From NCBI GenBank assembly GCA_008360955.1, contig LUCM01004115.1, forward strand, positions 62,001 through 126,000: DNA of 64,000 nt, read 5' to 3'. A model generated the notes under the pieces. The model did no database searches, was not told the DNA's origin, and saw only the letters and a program-made list of their open reading frames with translations. Both the position numbers and the translations under genes were made by a program. Origin of the DNA: Fasciolopsis buskii (Eukaryota; Platyhelminthes; Trematoda; Plagiorchiida; Fasciolidae). Shown here piece by piece: positions 26,706-39,881 of this stretch; position 1 is the first letter of the stretch, and the number at the start of each line of letters is the position of its first letter.

Positions 26706-29700
26706 CACGTCTGTCTGTTACTCTGGCCCTCTACCTCTAGATTTAACTGTAACACTGTTACAATAAAAACTCATTCTTTACACTGACACATATTAAAGAC
26801 AACATGCTGCAGATTTCTTCCTAGTTTTTGTGGCCAGCTTAATGCCTGAATGTCATTTTGAGCGGGTGTGTCCTTGTGTGAGTAACTATGTTTATGCGTT
26901 TGTCAATGCGCATCCACAGCTTATTTCCTTCCGTACACTTGTCCGCGTGTATGTTCGCATTTCTATTCGGCATGGGTAGGTAACCGCTAGCGCCATAAAA
27001 AACAAAATCACATCTACCGACTGGTTTGAAAATAAAATGCGTGACTGTCTCATCAATTGGGGCGGCTCCTCGATCGCAGGTGTGCGCATATGCCCATGTT
27101 AGAATTCAGCGTAGATATATTTCCGCAGTATGGCCTCATTTTGCCATTGTTTTCCTGTTTGTAAATGAGTGTGCATGCGTGTCAGGCACTTCGCTAGACA
27201 TGCCATCATACTTGCCTACATTCCCGTGTGTGCATATGTCGAGGCCTTGATAGCTCACACTTACATGATCCATCATCGAATTCTTCAATGAGTATAGGGA
27301 TTCCCTTAGATTCAGACTCGTTCGAAAGATTTACCATGAACTATACATCGATGCTCAATTCAATTGTGAATTTAGCCACACCGTCATTCCCATGCTTCAT
27401 TCTACCATGAGTATCCCCAAACTGGGGATCGAGCCAAAGAGTGAACGGTTATTAATAGTCAGACCATTCAGGCGAAGTTTTGACGATTCCTTCTTAACCA
27501 AAGCTACCACATGACATTGGGGTGGCGATAGTGAGGCACAAGTTTAGTACATCCCGAGGATTAAGGAATGTGGTTCTTGGATAAACTAATTAGAACTGAA
27601 TACCAAAGAATCATTAGGTCTGGAGCTGGAGAGAACAATATAAATAATAACAACAAAATACTTAGGTTTTACTTCAACTCTTTTTTGTTCAGTGCCAGGA
27701 ATCGTTCAGGAGTTTAGCTAAAAATTAAATGATATTTTGTGTACCGGTGACATTAAACAAACTAAAGCTCCAGTCCACATTGCCTCTGGGATTGGACATT
27801 TTGGACCACACCGAAACCTGGTGACTACGTGGTGTCGCTAAGACATATTCGGCGGCTTTTGCACTGATGGCGAATTTCCGTCAAGAACAGAAACTATCGA
27901 TTTAACAAGGGTGAGATATGTTCGGGAACGTTGGGGCGAAATGTTCGTCGTCATTTGTTTTACATATCACATGATACCCAGATCCATACGATAACCTAAA
28001 CTTGTATTATTGCCCAAGATGCTTCATTTGTGATTTCCAAAATAAGCGTTTACAGAACTCAGTGTTCTAATCGAACGATCATCTAGCGTTAGTACATCAG
28101 CCCTCGTCTTCGTCAAATGAGTTGCACGGCATGGAACTCGTTGACCTCTGCAAAACTTCCGCATACCTACCTGCACAGATGCAAAATTTGGGAATGGAAA
28201 TCTTTTATTCAAGCGATTGACAAATACATTTCTCTCATCATACCCGGTAATCGCGTCGAACAATGCAACGAATGGAGACATCAAATTCCGACAGACACTT
28301 CGTTTACAAAACAATCTGAAGGCAGAACACGTTCAATACATGTATTGTTTTCCTTCCGCCGCTGTAATACCATGAATTCATGATTGAAAAAGGTAGGGGC
28401 TGAAAGCAATAGAAACTATAGAACATCATGAGTTTCTTTGTGTTAGCGGGTGTGTGCGCGCATCCGTGTATTTGTGAGTGTGCTTGTATATGTGTGGTTG
28501 TGTGCCAGAGGGAGAGAGAGATGTTGGAGGTGATCTTGATGTTTGGCAATGGTAACTCAAGCCTAGACAGTCTGATCTGTGAGGAAAATGCTTCGTTTTG
28601 TTTCATCCGACTGATTAAAAGGTCTCGATTGCTGCGATTCGATGATGAACTGACTCGATGTCGAGTACAAAGGATCATCATGAACGTGGCCAATTGATGG
28701 ACTGTCTGTTTCGGATCTCGTCGTGTTTCATAACAAAATCTAAAACACACATACAGGTAGACAGGTGAACAATATATAGGAACACACATACACACACATA
28801 TATATACTTAGAAAAGAAAGGCATGTTGGAGCATAAATAAAGGGAACAGAATTTCAACCATGAAGTAGTTCATGCATGCATTACTTAATTATTTGGTTCT
28901 CACACATCCCCACATAGTCATAATCCGGTTCCCCAAACATTCACGCGAGTTGTTAGACAAAACGGGAAGAATTTACCACCTGTCTATTTTTGCGGCGAAT
29001 AAAAATGTTACCCCGTTTAATATTTTTCCCATTTCATAGATATTTTAATAAGATTCTGGGATGTGCATTTGCCACAGTGTGGATTTTCTTTCCACCAGTA
29101 AAATCGGGAAAAAGACGTTCCTGCTGCATTCCCTATGGTTACCAACATGTCTTCTTGCTTGGCTTGTGTTTTCTTACGTGTTGTTCGCAGTTCATTGCGT
29201 TAAGTGATCAAATGTGGTCGCCATTGAAAAGTGTCATTCATCGCCTCCATTTTGAACAAACTAGTTTTATTCGAATTCAGTAAAATTCGTATCGCTCAGG
29301 TAACAGTGCGGGTGGTAACAAACGTCATCGCAATGGTCCAAAATAAACAATCACTCCCTTCGCTGACCAGTTCGTAAGCAATAGTAAATGATGCGCTGTT
29401 TATTTTATTGCTTGAAAAAGTTATTTTCTATCGGTCACTTTGGTGAATGACTACTTACCTATAGAGGGCGCCAAGTATTTGTATGACTTGGCTTGGTTAA
29501 CGTCATCAGAATCATGAACCTTTCGCGAGACCATTCCTTGTTTTATAACAAGCGAAACTGTCCATCTAGAGTGAACATGATCTGTGTGTTAAAGATAATA
29601 ATGAAAGCCTCGTAAACAAAATAATCGTGAATTTCTACAAGAACTCGAACGATTTCTTTCAGTTATCAAGTTTGTCAATAAACCATAGTACTATACTTAA

Positions 29701-32700
29701 TCCGCAAATTTTTCATAGCCCAGGTGAAACTCATAATTGTCTGCAGTTGAAATTCTTTTGCTTACAGAGAAATGAAACTCCCAGGAAAAATTGAATTGAA
29801 GACCATTACTAAAATGTACTCCTATCCTGGTCCTATCCTTGCTTTGTTTAGTAACCGCGTGGAGTGCAGTAAGTGTTGTAGTTTGGACCATTTAGTCCGA
29901 CCGATCCGCGGCAAGCTGCACGGGCCATTTCAAAGCTCGAACGGCGCATATTTTCAACTGTGCTCACTAATGGGGTTGGAAAGATGTGTATTCAAAAGAT
30001 GGAGGTTGACCGTATCGAAATAATGAACGTGCAAACTGCTAGAGGCCCGTACAGCCTCTCTCAACGACGGGTGAACACAAACGGAATTCGGGCAGTAAGC
30101 CAGGCTGGGTAACAACTTGACTCTTAGGCGCGTTCTTTATAACCTTTTCTTTTCATTTCACTGTAATAACGTGAAGCCGAAGTGCATAGATACTGACGTG
30201 CTTTGTCACTAAACTTACTTCCAGACGCAGTCGAATTTTGTGTATATTAATCCAACCTTGCATAAATCACCCTGGATGAAGCTTGCCCGCGACTAAATAA
30301 CCAAAACTGAATTTGATAATGAATTTGCGTGAACTGTACCAGGAAATAATGTTTAGGGTCTATCTTTCTCATTTAGGAACTTTTGGAGTGAACGGCAGCC
30401 TTTGAACAGTTAGAGAACAAATTCAGTTTGTTGCTGACAGGAAATGTTCCAACTACTTTTGCAAACGCAAGTTAAGTTTATGCCGGCCTGCAGCTTAATT
30501 AGTGCAGAGCACCAAATGCATTCCATAACCAGCGAAGTCAAAATTAATTACAGTATTATATATCAAGGTTGTTTTACACCCACCGAGGGATCGACCGTCT
30601 CGTTGTACGCTATTCTGCGAGGCAGATAATAGGTAGTAGGTGGTTTGAGTTGTCCAGTCGATATCATATCAAATGGGTAGTGAAATCTTAACCAATGAAT
30701 TATTTGGAGCATACCTGATAGATAGACGGATTGGGGTCTACGGAATTCTTACAAGCGATGGCTGAAGACAGTGACGTTCTTGCATTTCAAATCGTTCTGC
30801 TTCTGTACGGTTGTTCAAATTATTATTTTGCAGTCAATTTCTCGTCTTCTTCTGCTTTGAATAGATTGTATTGTGAGGTAGGAACCGAAACGAAAGCATT
30901 CTGGTACAAGGTTAGGGGTAGCAAACATTGATCTCAAGATTCTGGATTATAATTAGCCACAAGAACTGCATGTAGTACAGTATTCATTATGCCTATATGG
31001 GGCGTTGCATTGTGACTGTAAATAACAATGAATGCACGAATTACAACTGAGTGCATTATTACCCTAATTGTTTCCATTTTTTACTCAATATCTGTTGGTA
31101 AAAGTCAGACCTTTTTGGCCCCCACTTTTCATGTGACTTATCGAATTGTCAACTTGCTCAGCATTACCTCTGCTAGTAGCATAAGAGAAGGGGAGCGGGA
31201 TACACATGTTACAGTGATTCAAAGGAAACGAGTGACCTTCGCAGTGCGACTGGAGAGTTGACGTTATCGGTGGTTCTAGCATTGATGTCTGAGAACCGGA
31301 AGATAATGGGATCAGCAAAACATTGACATCAAGTGGACCCGGTTGCCCTTCGGCGATAAAGTAACCAATTTATTGAAATCTTCGGTCGCTGGTGGACCTG
31401 GGTGAATACAAAATTTTACAGATGTTAAATAACGAGACTAGAAAGCCTATGAGACGCTCTCCTGATTTGTACCCGCCAGTAATAACTGGAAACATCCAGT
31501 TTCTGCATGAGATCATAAAGAATTTAGAACTACAAATAATAAATGCATCATAGTGATGAAAGCAAATGAAGAACACTCCGCGGAGCCTAACGGATTGATT
31601 GTTGGAGATATCCAGACGTGGAAGGTATCATGAATAAAATCTGGTTATTCGGTAACTATGATGTTGAATAGTTCTTGTTGGTGCAAAACGGCACCAGTCT
31701 CCCGAGGGAAAACAAAAATATTGTAATTAATTTACAAGCCATCCTAGACACGAACGAATAGTTAATTAAACGGAACTGTAACATTTGAAATGCTCTGTAA
31801 TTTCGTATCCCGTTACCCAGAGCTAACCGTGTAAATGGAGACTTCCATGACGCTTTATATGTACATGCATATGAATGCATATATAAAAATACATGCGGGG
31901 TATATACAATTGTTTTTTCCAAGTAAGACCGGTAAATGATCATTAATTTAGACATTATGGGAACTACGATTTCAACTCTTAGGAACACGGATAAACCTAA
32001 CGTGCAGTGAGTTATAAAGGCACATTGACGGGATATTTATCGCTTTGAAAACCCGCTCGTCAATTATCTGTCACCGGAGAAGTGTGTATCAAGAGACTGA
32101 ATGTCTTTCCTTATTGTTACTGAACATGTAACAACAAATAGCGCCACAAGCCCAAGGGGTATGTCCGTGCGTATCATCCACGAAGTGACTATTTCTTAAT
32201 TCATGATAACAGAAAGTAGTTGATTGTATTGTATTCAAAGTTTAGGAATACAATTGGGTAGAATGTGAATAAGCCTGCAAGTCGAATCACTCTTCGGTTA
32301 CTTCTCCTTTTCGAGCATATTCTTTGTCAAATTTCCCCCTTAACGGAAACTTCATCGCAGTTGAATTCTGGTTTATTCAAAGCAATAGCAGAATTCAGCC
32401 TCCTACCTATTCCTGGCCTGAACACGGGAGTCCACAACCCCAAGAAATGTAAGCTTGTGGGGGACCGTATCGAGTTAGCCAACATTCAGCAAGAAAGCAT
32501 CGTGAAAAGATTGCATGATGTGTTCGACAGAAGGCTTATCAGTATGAATTTGCCAACTTGTACTATAATCGGTTTATCTTTAAGACATCCCCAAACAGGG
32601 GCGATACGTGCAAGTTTGCGCCCTTATAGCACGGCATGCACGCAAAATTAGCGTCGGAGATGAAGGCTTAAACTCAATCACAAAATGGTTCATCGTATTT

Positions 32701-33272
32701 AAATTAACCTCAACTAATCATCGCGATCCCATTGGTCAACCAATCTAAAGGCGCTCCATTCCGGTCGAAAGTTATCACCAATATATATCGCATCATTAGG
32801 AGGTTCGAAGCCGTGGTAGTTCAACGTAACTCGGAACAGATAGCGAATTAGTCTTTAGGACCGAGTCTTAACGATTGGGTGAAATTCAAAGCATGATGTA
32901 TTACTTATTCAAAATTGAATTTCCTGTGGTCACAGTTTAATACCTACAACGAGTGATTCTTAAAGAGGCATAAACACACGTGCAGTTTACAGGCTAACTT
33001 CGAGACTGCACCTTAACGTGGTGTGGCGGTCTGCCTGAGTCCATGACACGACGAGCCATAAAGGATAGTTTATCTGAAGTCGATGAAACAAATTAACATG
33101 GAAGGAAAATAAGTAAAAGTATGACGAATTAGACTGCTGGTTCCCCCAGGTTTTGTTTGCGACTCGGTCGAAAAAAGAGTGGAAGAATAATTGATTCAAG
33201 TAGAGGGGCGTCCAATCAAACAAGCTCCGCGGCTTTGAGGTCAGGTTCGTGTAATAAACAAAGGCCTTCTTC

Positions 33273-36055
33273 GAGAAACTTGGTTGTTCTTGCGCTTAGC
33301 GGCTGGACATCCTTACAGCATCCGCCCACCAATACCCATGAAGTGCACCCCTACAAAACAATCCAGACTGCATCGGCCGTTGAGCAGGCTAATCAGGACA
33401 GCGCTACCCGTGGCATCGAGCGAGATAGTTGTTCATGCGTTTGCTGCTTGTTAGAGTTCCCTTTCTTTTGTTCCACCTGTCTCCTCTGTCCCGAACCGAA
33501 TCTCTTTGTCCTTCCCGCCTACACATAATATCCACACTGATGACACCCTCGATACTCGCAACAGCTCCTTGTCAAATAGTGTAGTACGTGATTTTCAAAC
33601 TACCTCATATTTTCTCAAGCCTCGTCAACTTATAAATCCCGGCTCCTTCAATGTGCACACGGTCATACAGGCTCGCAACACAGGCGTGTTTAGCTCGGAC
33701 AACGGACTTACTCTCGACTGATGTCTGCTGCGTTAGCAAACACGAATTCACGATTCGACTAGCATAATTCAACTAACTGCGCCTAATATCTCATCAAAAT
33801 ATTTGCTGTGCATACCAGGAGACGAATTAGCTCAATCTGCAGGTCAATGCGGTGTAGGAAATCTTGAGTGGGAAGGGTGAAGCGGCCCTCTTAGACTGGA
33901 TCTCGGTTAACAGTTGATTGTGCACCGTAGTTAGCAACAGTTGGTGTAATTCTGTCCAGAACTTTAGATCATAGTGCACCACGTACGTCAAATCGGACCA
34001 TGCACTAGTTTTCGTGCAACTTTTGCTGCAACTCAAAAGCCGTGGACGCAGAGCGCAAACCCGATTAATCGTAGAAAGTCTTTTTGATAAGGCTGTTGGA
34101 GATTGTTATGAAGATGAACCATCAGACGAGTTAAGAAACCCGACGAGCAGTCATGTAGATGAGTATGGGACCAAATCAGGCAGGCGATACATATGACAAC
34201 AGGTTTCACCCGTGATCCTAGTTATTTATCGCTCATCAAATACACTGGATCTGGCAAGGGTCCCTAACTACAAAGTGGTGAATAAGATGTGCGAATAGCT
34301 GCAGTGTCGGTTAACGATAAACCTTAATAGGGGATCGTGCGAGTGGCCGAAGAAATGAAAGTAGCTGCTGCTTTGGATAACAGCCAAGGGCTTGTTAAGC
34401 TAGTACGCGACACCGGTGGGTGGTGAGCTCCAGTTAGAGAAGTCATGTGTGGTAGAAATGGAGATCCCATTCGTGACAGACAGCAAAGATTGGACCACTG
34501 AGCTGAGCATTTCAAGGATCAGTTTAGCTGACCACATGATAATGGACCTAGTCCGACGAACGCAGCCGCGAATCCTTGGGATGTGTCGCTTGAATTCCCC
34601 ACTCATCTCGGAACGGAAATGGAAGTAGGGTCGAATATTCGACTGCTGGAGAGGGAAATAGCTTCCGGGCCCCACGAACTCTCTCCCTCTCTCTCGTTAT
34701 TTCCAAACTGGACGGGTGGGTCATGAAATACCACCTACCTCCTTGCTTCGTCATATTTGGAACGGAGAGCGCATTGCGTTATCGTGGGGCAAGTCAGTGA
34801 TTGTACCCATCCTCAAGAAAGGTACACGAACTGACTGCATCAATCATCGTGGGATTAGTTTAATCCTGATAGTCACTAAGGTCTTAGCTTCGATAATGAT
34901 GCTACCGGTTCGCGAGAGTGAAATCCGCGAACAGCGGACCAGATTTCATCCAGGTCGAGTTAGCAACAATCAAATATTCACTCTTCGACAGTTACTCGAA
35001 ACGCAGCATACACGGCTGCCCTACGATTGTAGTCTTTTTCTACTTTAAATGCGTGTTCAACTCAGTGGATCGGACATTAATATTCAGTGGTCTTTGCCGG
35101 AAGTTTATACCAGCGAGGTTCCTGAACCTGTTCAGGGCATTGTAGTGGTTTTGCCAATAGTGTCCCGTCCCTCCATTCTTGTTTAACTTGATTATGGTCA
35201 AGTTACTGGATGATGCTTTAGGAGGTCTCCAGGATTTAGGGGGTCGGATTGGGAAATGGAGAGAAGCTGTGATCTAGATTACACAGATGACGTCGTGTGC
35301 CTGTTCGAATCCGCGAACCATACACAACGTGCACTGGACAGACTCTCGAGGTGTGTAGCCTGCTTTGGCATGTGCCTTGTACCTTCAAAGTAGAAAGTGT
35401 TGTTACAAGCCTGGACGACAGTAGTGCCGAACCTGATACTGTATGGAGAGGAACAAACGATTATTGACCATTCCATTTGTCTGGGCATCTGCGTGACGAA
35501 GGATGGTAGCACGGCAGTGAACGTGAGCACGCTTGTATGCAAGGCTCAAGCGGCGTGCGCTGGACTGAAGGACTTGTGGCGTCAGTCTAATATTTCACTG
35601 AAGTTGAAAGGCCATGTGCACTGTGCCTCAGGGCGCTCAGTCCTGTTGTATGGTTTTGGGACATGGTGTTTGTCTACCGAATATGTTCATTGGTTGGAGA
35701 TTTGCGATCAACGATGTCTACGTGCAATCACTAGGATTGAATGGATTGATCGAGTGGGTAAAGTGCAAGTTAGTAATCTAGTATTTGGTGCCGGTTTTGA
35801 GAACAGTTTATCTGAGCGTATGAAGCTTGGCGGATTTCGCTGGTTGGATCACGTGTTACGTATGGCGAATACTCGTTTTTCGTACCCTGCTTTCCGTTCC
35901 TCCCCTGGAGTGGAATAAGCCATGATGAGATCAACAGATGACGGGGCAACGTGGAATGAGAAAATATACAGCAAATTTAAGTAAATTAGGTGTCTCGCTT
36001 CATCGTAGTTGGAATCCGAAAGACCTTCATTTGGCAACTTTTCGTTTTCTGTCCA
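33273..36055 (+). mobile_element. Decayed LINE (RTE-like) ORF2, copy 2: endonuclease remnant through RT C-terminus
   Basis: The first 1490 bases repeat copy 1 almost exactly: endonuclease remnant near 33640-33960 and linker ASGPHELSPSLS near 34667-34705. The RT follows: SWGKSVIVPILKKGTR and NHRGISLI (34780-34870), FHPGR and NQIFTLRQLLE (34945-35010), then in another frame a DFKxAFDSVDR-like segment read as YFKCVFNSVDR (35040-35075). After an internal deletion comes DLDYTDDVVCLFES (35270-35315), where the YADD box reads YTDD. VLLQAWTTVVPNLILYGEE, GRSVLLYGFGTW and RWLDHVLRMANTR lead to GQRGMRKYTANL near 35980. Multiple stops and frame shifts make it a pseudogene. It lies sense in intron 1. The 3' tail with GAT repeats is absent, so the 3' end was lost. 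No intact protein can come from it. Confidence 0.85.
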
Positions 36056-37615
36056 CTTGTGAAAAAACTGGATTACCATTATTATCTCCGAAATACTGCG
36101 AGAAAGGTAACATTTCCTACCCCATGCAGTTTGTTGATGTTTTCAGACAAGTGGCTTTTATATCGCATACGCTGAAATCATCTTGAGTTTCAGTGCCAAA
36201 TAGTTGCAGCCATTGAATAAGCGTAGGTGTTATTGTTCGTGGAATCGCGTGCAGTCGAGTTGCAACGGTGCTGCGTTTTCCGCAATTTTTAGAACGCCTA
36301 TTGGAAAATTGCGCTTTTTCGTAAGTCGGGTAGTCTGTTCATTCCCTCTGTCATTCAGATATGTGCGTTGGTCGTTCGCAACGAACTCAGTGTATTATGA
36401 GAAAATTTAAAGGCGTCAATGTGCCAGTCTCTGCTGCTTAGAACGACAAGTTACCAGCATGCTCCGTCAAGACGTGAATCCACTGGATCACGCTCTCTTG
36501 TCATCTGCATCATCAAAAGCCAAGTGCGTTCGTGTTTGTGTGTATGTATGTGTATATCCATAAACATGTGTTCATTAGGATAGACGAGTACCTGTAGATG
36601 AAGCTTAGGCGCCTAGCGTTTGTAACTTGATATTGTCTTTGGTACAACTCCGGCACTCGCGGCAGCGACCGGTCGGATAAATCTATGGTTGTGTTTGCAT
36701 TTGTTTTGTGGTTATCGCCATGTCCGTGGCTGTTTTCACACGGCCCAAGATTTTCCACAGCCTCTCATCCAGACCATGGCTTGTTAATTGGTCATTCACT
36801 CTGAAGAGAGTAGACCTGCATTCTAATTTGGATAATTCCCACGCGAACTGTGGCATATTGTCAATGTGATAATGGTCCAATACACCATCGCTACGTTGTT
36901 CCTTTTTTGTCTGCCGGCCCGATCGCCTTCTAGTCTATTTACATTTGATTGTTTGCGCCTATCGTCCTGAATGTTTGATTGCTTTTGCAGCGATCGGCAG
37001 ACATGCATATGTACCTGTGTGTTCACACCTGTCACAAACTTGCCTATTCACTAGACCGACTTTTTCGTGAGATCGTTTTGTACAAATAAAATAAGTGAGC
37101 GAAGGCGGACATGTCTACAAATCCATGAAATTGCTTTTTTTCGCGTGTTTGTGTTCGCGTGCTCAATATGCCTACGATCCACAGTCAAAACGAGGAAGAA
37201 AATGAAATCAAAACAAAAGCCAAATAATCGTAAAAGTGAAATCTATCATATGAATCGAACCACGTATCCATCCGTGATTTTCTTGTTCTCTTTGTTCTTG
37301 TCGATCCCGCAAAAAAATTAACGCGAAACACCCAGAGAATAAGATAACCTGGAAGCGAGTAAAGAAGGCTGGATCTGAGTGTTCCTTTGGCTGTCCTCTG
37401 GAAAAATCGATTATCTCAATCATCAAATCTAGTTATAAATGAGAAGCAGTTGCTGGCCACTGAGTGATTAGTGGTAACAAGGATAGAAATAACCTATAGC
37501 TGGTCACATAATGAAAAGTTGTTAACAGTGACTTGATACTGACGCCATTTTGACCCAGTTCTCAGCTAATTGCTAATCAGACTGTATTCTCTTTTCACCG
37601 TTTTCCTTTCCGCAG
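36056..37615. other. Intron 1, last part up to the acceptor
   Basis: No gene or repeat family recognised. It ends with the polypyrimidine tract ttttcctttccgcag at 37601-37615, a strong 3' splice site for the large exon. Confidence 0.55.
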
Positions 37616-39881
37616 TTCGTCACTGCCGGGTCGAATAAAAAGGACATACCTGTTGCATTCATGACTCCCGTACTATCTGGGTCCAAGGTAAAGCGGGATT
37701 TTATGAACAACGATAGAAAGAATGCCTCACTACGACTGTCCAATACAACGATTCCTGGTGTGCCATTTGGACAGAGTTCCGGCGAGAACCATCCCAACCG
37801 CGTAGTGCGTGATCTCAGCCCAAATATTGGATTTGTAAACAAACGCCGTAAACGCCATGCAAGTTGCGAAGCAGCGCTGCGATCATCCCCCACACAAAAG
37901 CGATTCATGGAAGATACCGACAAAGCAATACCGTCTGTTTTTACTGCACGTGATCTACTTGCCGGGATTGGAAAAAAATTCCCTCAGTTTCATTCCAATT
38001 ATTCTCAAGTTCCGCAGTTGGCAACTACCAATCCCATTCCCGGTTTTCCGACCAGCTGTGGGTTTGATGCTCCAGAAGGCAGTATAAGCTCATTCCCGGG
38101 TGGCACACTACCCAGTCCAGTTTCCTTCGGTTTACATCCTGACCCGAATTCCTTCAGGCAGTTTTCATGTGAGATGCCGTTCAGTGCGGCTTATATGAAC
38201 CCATTGTTCTTGTCAGCACTTATGTCAAGTGGTTGTTGGCCCTTTACCTCGATTGTAACTAGTGGGCCAACATGTCCTGTATCTACTACCGCTAGTAATG
38301 GAGGGAAACCTGGTGGTTTTTCTGCAGCTGGTTCTAATGTTGTCCCTATTGGAACAGGCGATGGCGGAACCGATCACCCTAATAACGTAAATGGATGCAC
38401 GTTGGATCAGATGTCCAGTTCGTTCATCCCGAATTCACAGCGTCCGCTCTCGCGATCAGCATTTCCACCGATCCTATCGCCCGCATCTAACGCGATTTCG
38501 CCAGGGGGACAGATTAATTCACACAACAAGAATTTAAAGTCAACCTCAGCTATTTTTGGCAGTACCACAGGACAGTTGGATAGTGGCATAATTTCTACTT
38601 CAAATAAAGCAACTAGCGAGTCGCTTTTGACTCAAGTCAGCAGACCATTTCCACAGTCATCTACCAGCCCGAATAATCAAATGAATAAATCACCATCTGT
38701 CTCATCCAACTCATCTTTGTCAACAACATCTCTTGTAAAAACATCTACTCCTACAACGGCAGCAACAACCACAAATCCCGTATCGTCCATATCCGGTTCT
38801 ACGATGATCACAGGACTGACGCCAAAATCGCTATTTGGGTATCCTTCGTTTGTGACAACCCAACAAGCACCTTCTCCGAAGTGTAATACTTTACTGAGCC
38901 AGCAACTGTCCTTCCCTGTTCAGTTAAATCTACTGGGTTCGGCTAGCACATTGTCCGATTCCAATCAATCCGCCCTGGCTAATGCCATATCGGCCTGGTG
39001 CAGTCAGCAAGCTGAAACGGCAGCGGGACTCCTGCCCTATAATCCAATACCGTCAAATCAGTTCCTTCCTATGATTAATCAAACACTAATTGAAAATCAT
39101 CCAGAATCAGCCACGGCTACTACTACAACTGCTAGTACTGTACCCAGCACAGGAAATGCAGTCGGAAATATTAACACCAGCAGTATAATGACCACTCTGT
39201 TAAATTCTACATCTTCCTCGGAGCATGCCGGCGTGAAGCAGACTAGCACATTTACTCCGGAGGCCGCTTTCAATCTAGCTCGATTGAATGAGTTTGCCCA
39301 ATTGAATTTGCCATCTGGTTTTTCGATGGAATCACCTTGTTCCGATTTAAACACTCTGAACGGAAGTAACAGTGGAAATATGGGTATAGGTGATAACAAC
39401 GGAATTTCCATTGCAGCGCAAAAGTCGTTGCCACAGAACAATCGTTTGAATCCACTTTTTTCATCTAACTATTTCTCGCTTCCCACGAGTATTGTAACAG
39501 AACAGTCAGCTTCAACAGTTGGTTCAATAGCTGGTACACATCCGTCTTCGTCTTCCTTAGCAGCAGTAATGGCTGCCGCTGCTGCAGCCATGGCAGGGAT
39601 GTGTGGTACAGGGCGTCCAGACGCGAACACGCAAACAACCGCTTCAAATATCCAGCACCGTTCGATCAACGAAGAAGATGGTCTGGCAGAAGACGAACGA
39701 AGTGATGACGATGGTGACGAGGAAGATGGTGAAGTAGATGAATTTGTCAAAGAAATGCTGCTACATTCGGAAAGGCAGAATCCAGGGGAGATAGAAGAGG
39801 ATACCAAATGCGTTCGCCCAGGATCAGCTCGTCCGGCTTCGCGCGCAAGTGCAGAAGTAAATGTGTCGCACGGAAATCGGG
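37616..39881 (+). CDS. Large exon coding a disordered Ser/Thr/Asn-rich middle region
   Basis: This is by far the longest open stretch in the window, 755 codons plus one base. It follows a strong polypyrimidine tract and cag, and is open in phase 0 from the first base. The next Met is at 37661. The protein is low in hydrophobic order and rich in Ser, Thr, Asn, Pro and Gly. It carries a basic cluster KRRKR (about residues 374-378), a plausible nuclear localisation signal, a poly-Ala run near 39568-39595, and a long acidic segment of Glu/Asp near 39668-39760. No folded domain is evident. Such regions often act as activation or repression domains in transcription factors. The donor at 39882 (g|gtacgt, phase 1) is preferred over a second gtacgt-like site four bases later, because only the first matches the phase of the homeodomain exon. 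Confidence 0.8.

Larger units (their letters stand above)
20976..33272. other. Intron 1: long stretch without supported gene
   Basis: No recognisable protein-coding exon or LINE segment was found in this 12.3-kb stretch. It holds a G13 run, an AC microsatellite and a small hairpin tandem, each listed separately. A possible but weak tRNA-like segment lies near 26041-26095 (tggtcaggtgg and aactcgaacct). The open frames at 28304-28795 and 32265-32651 lack domain or splice evidence. Confidence 0.5.

Noticed and set aside
28304..28795. 163-codon minus-strand frame
   Set aside because: Overlaps GT-rich low-complexity DNA and shows no domain.
32265..32651. 128-codon + strand frame, possible extra exon of the main gene
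   Set aside because: Begins with a short hydrophobic stretch but no acceptor/donor pair of suitable phase was found and no domain is visible.
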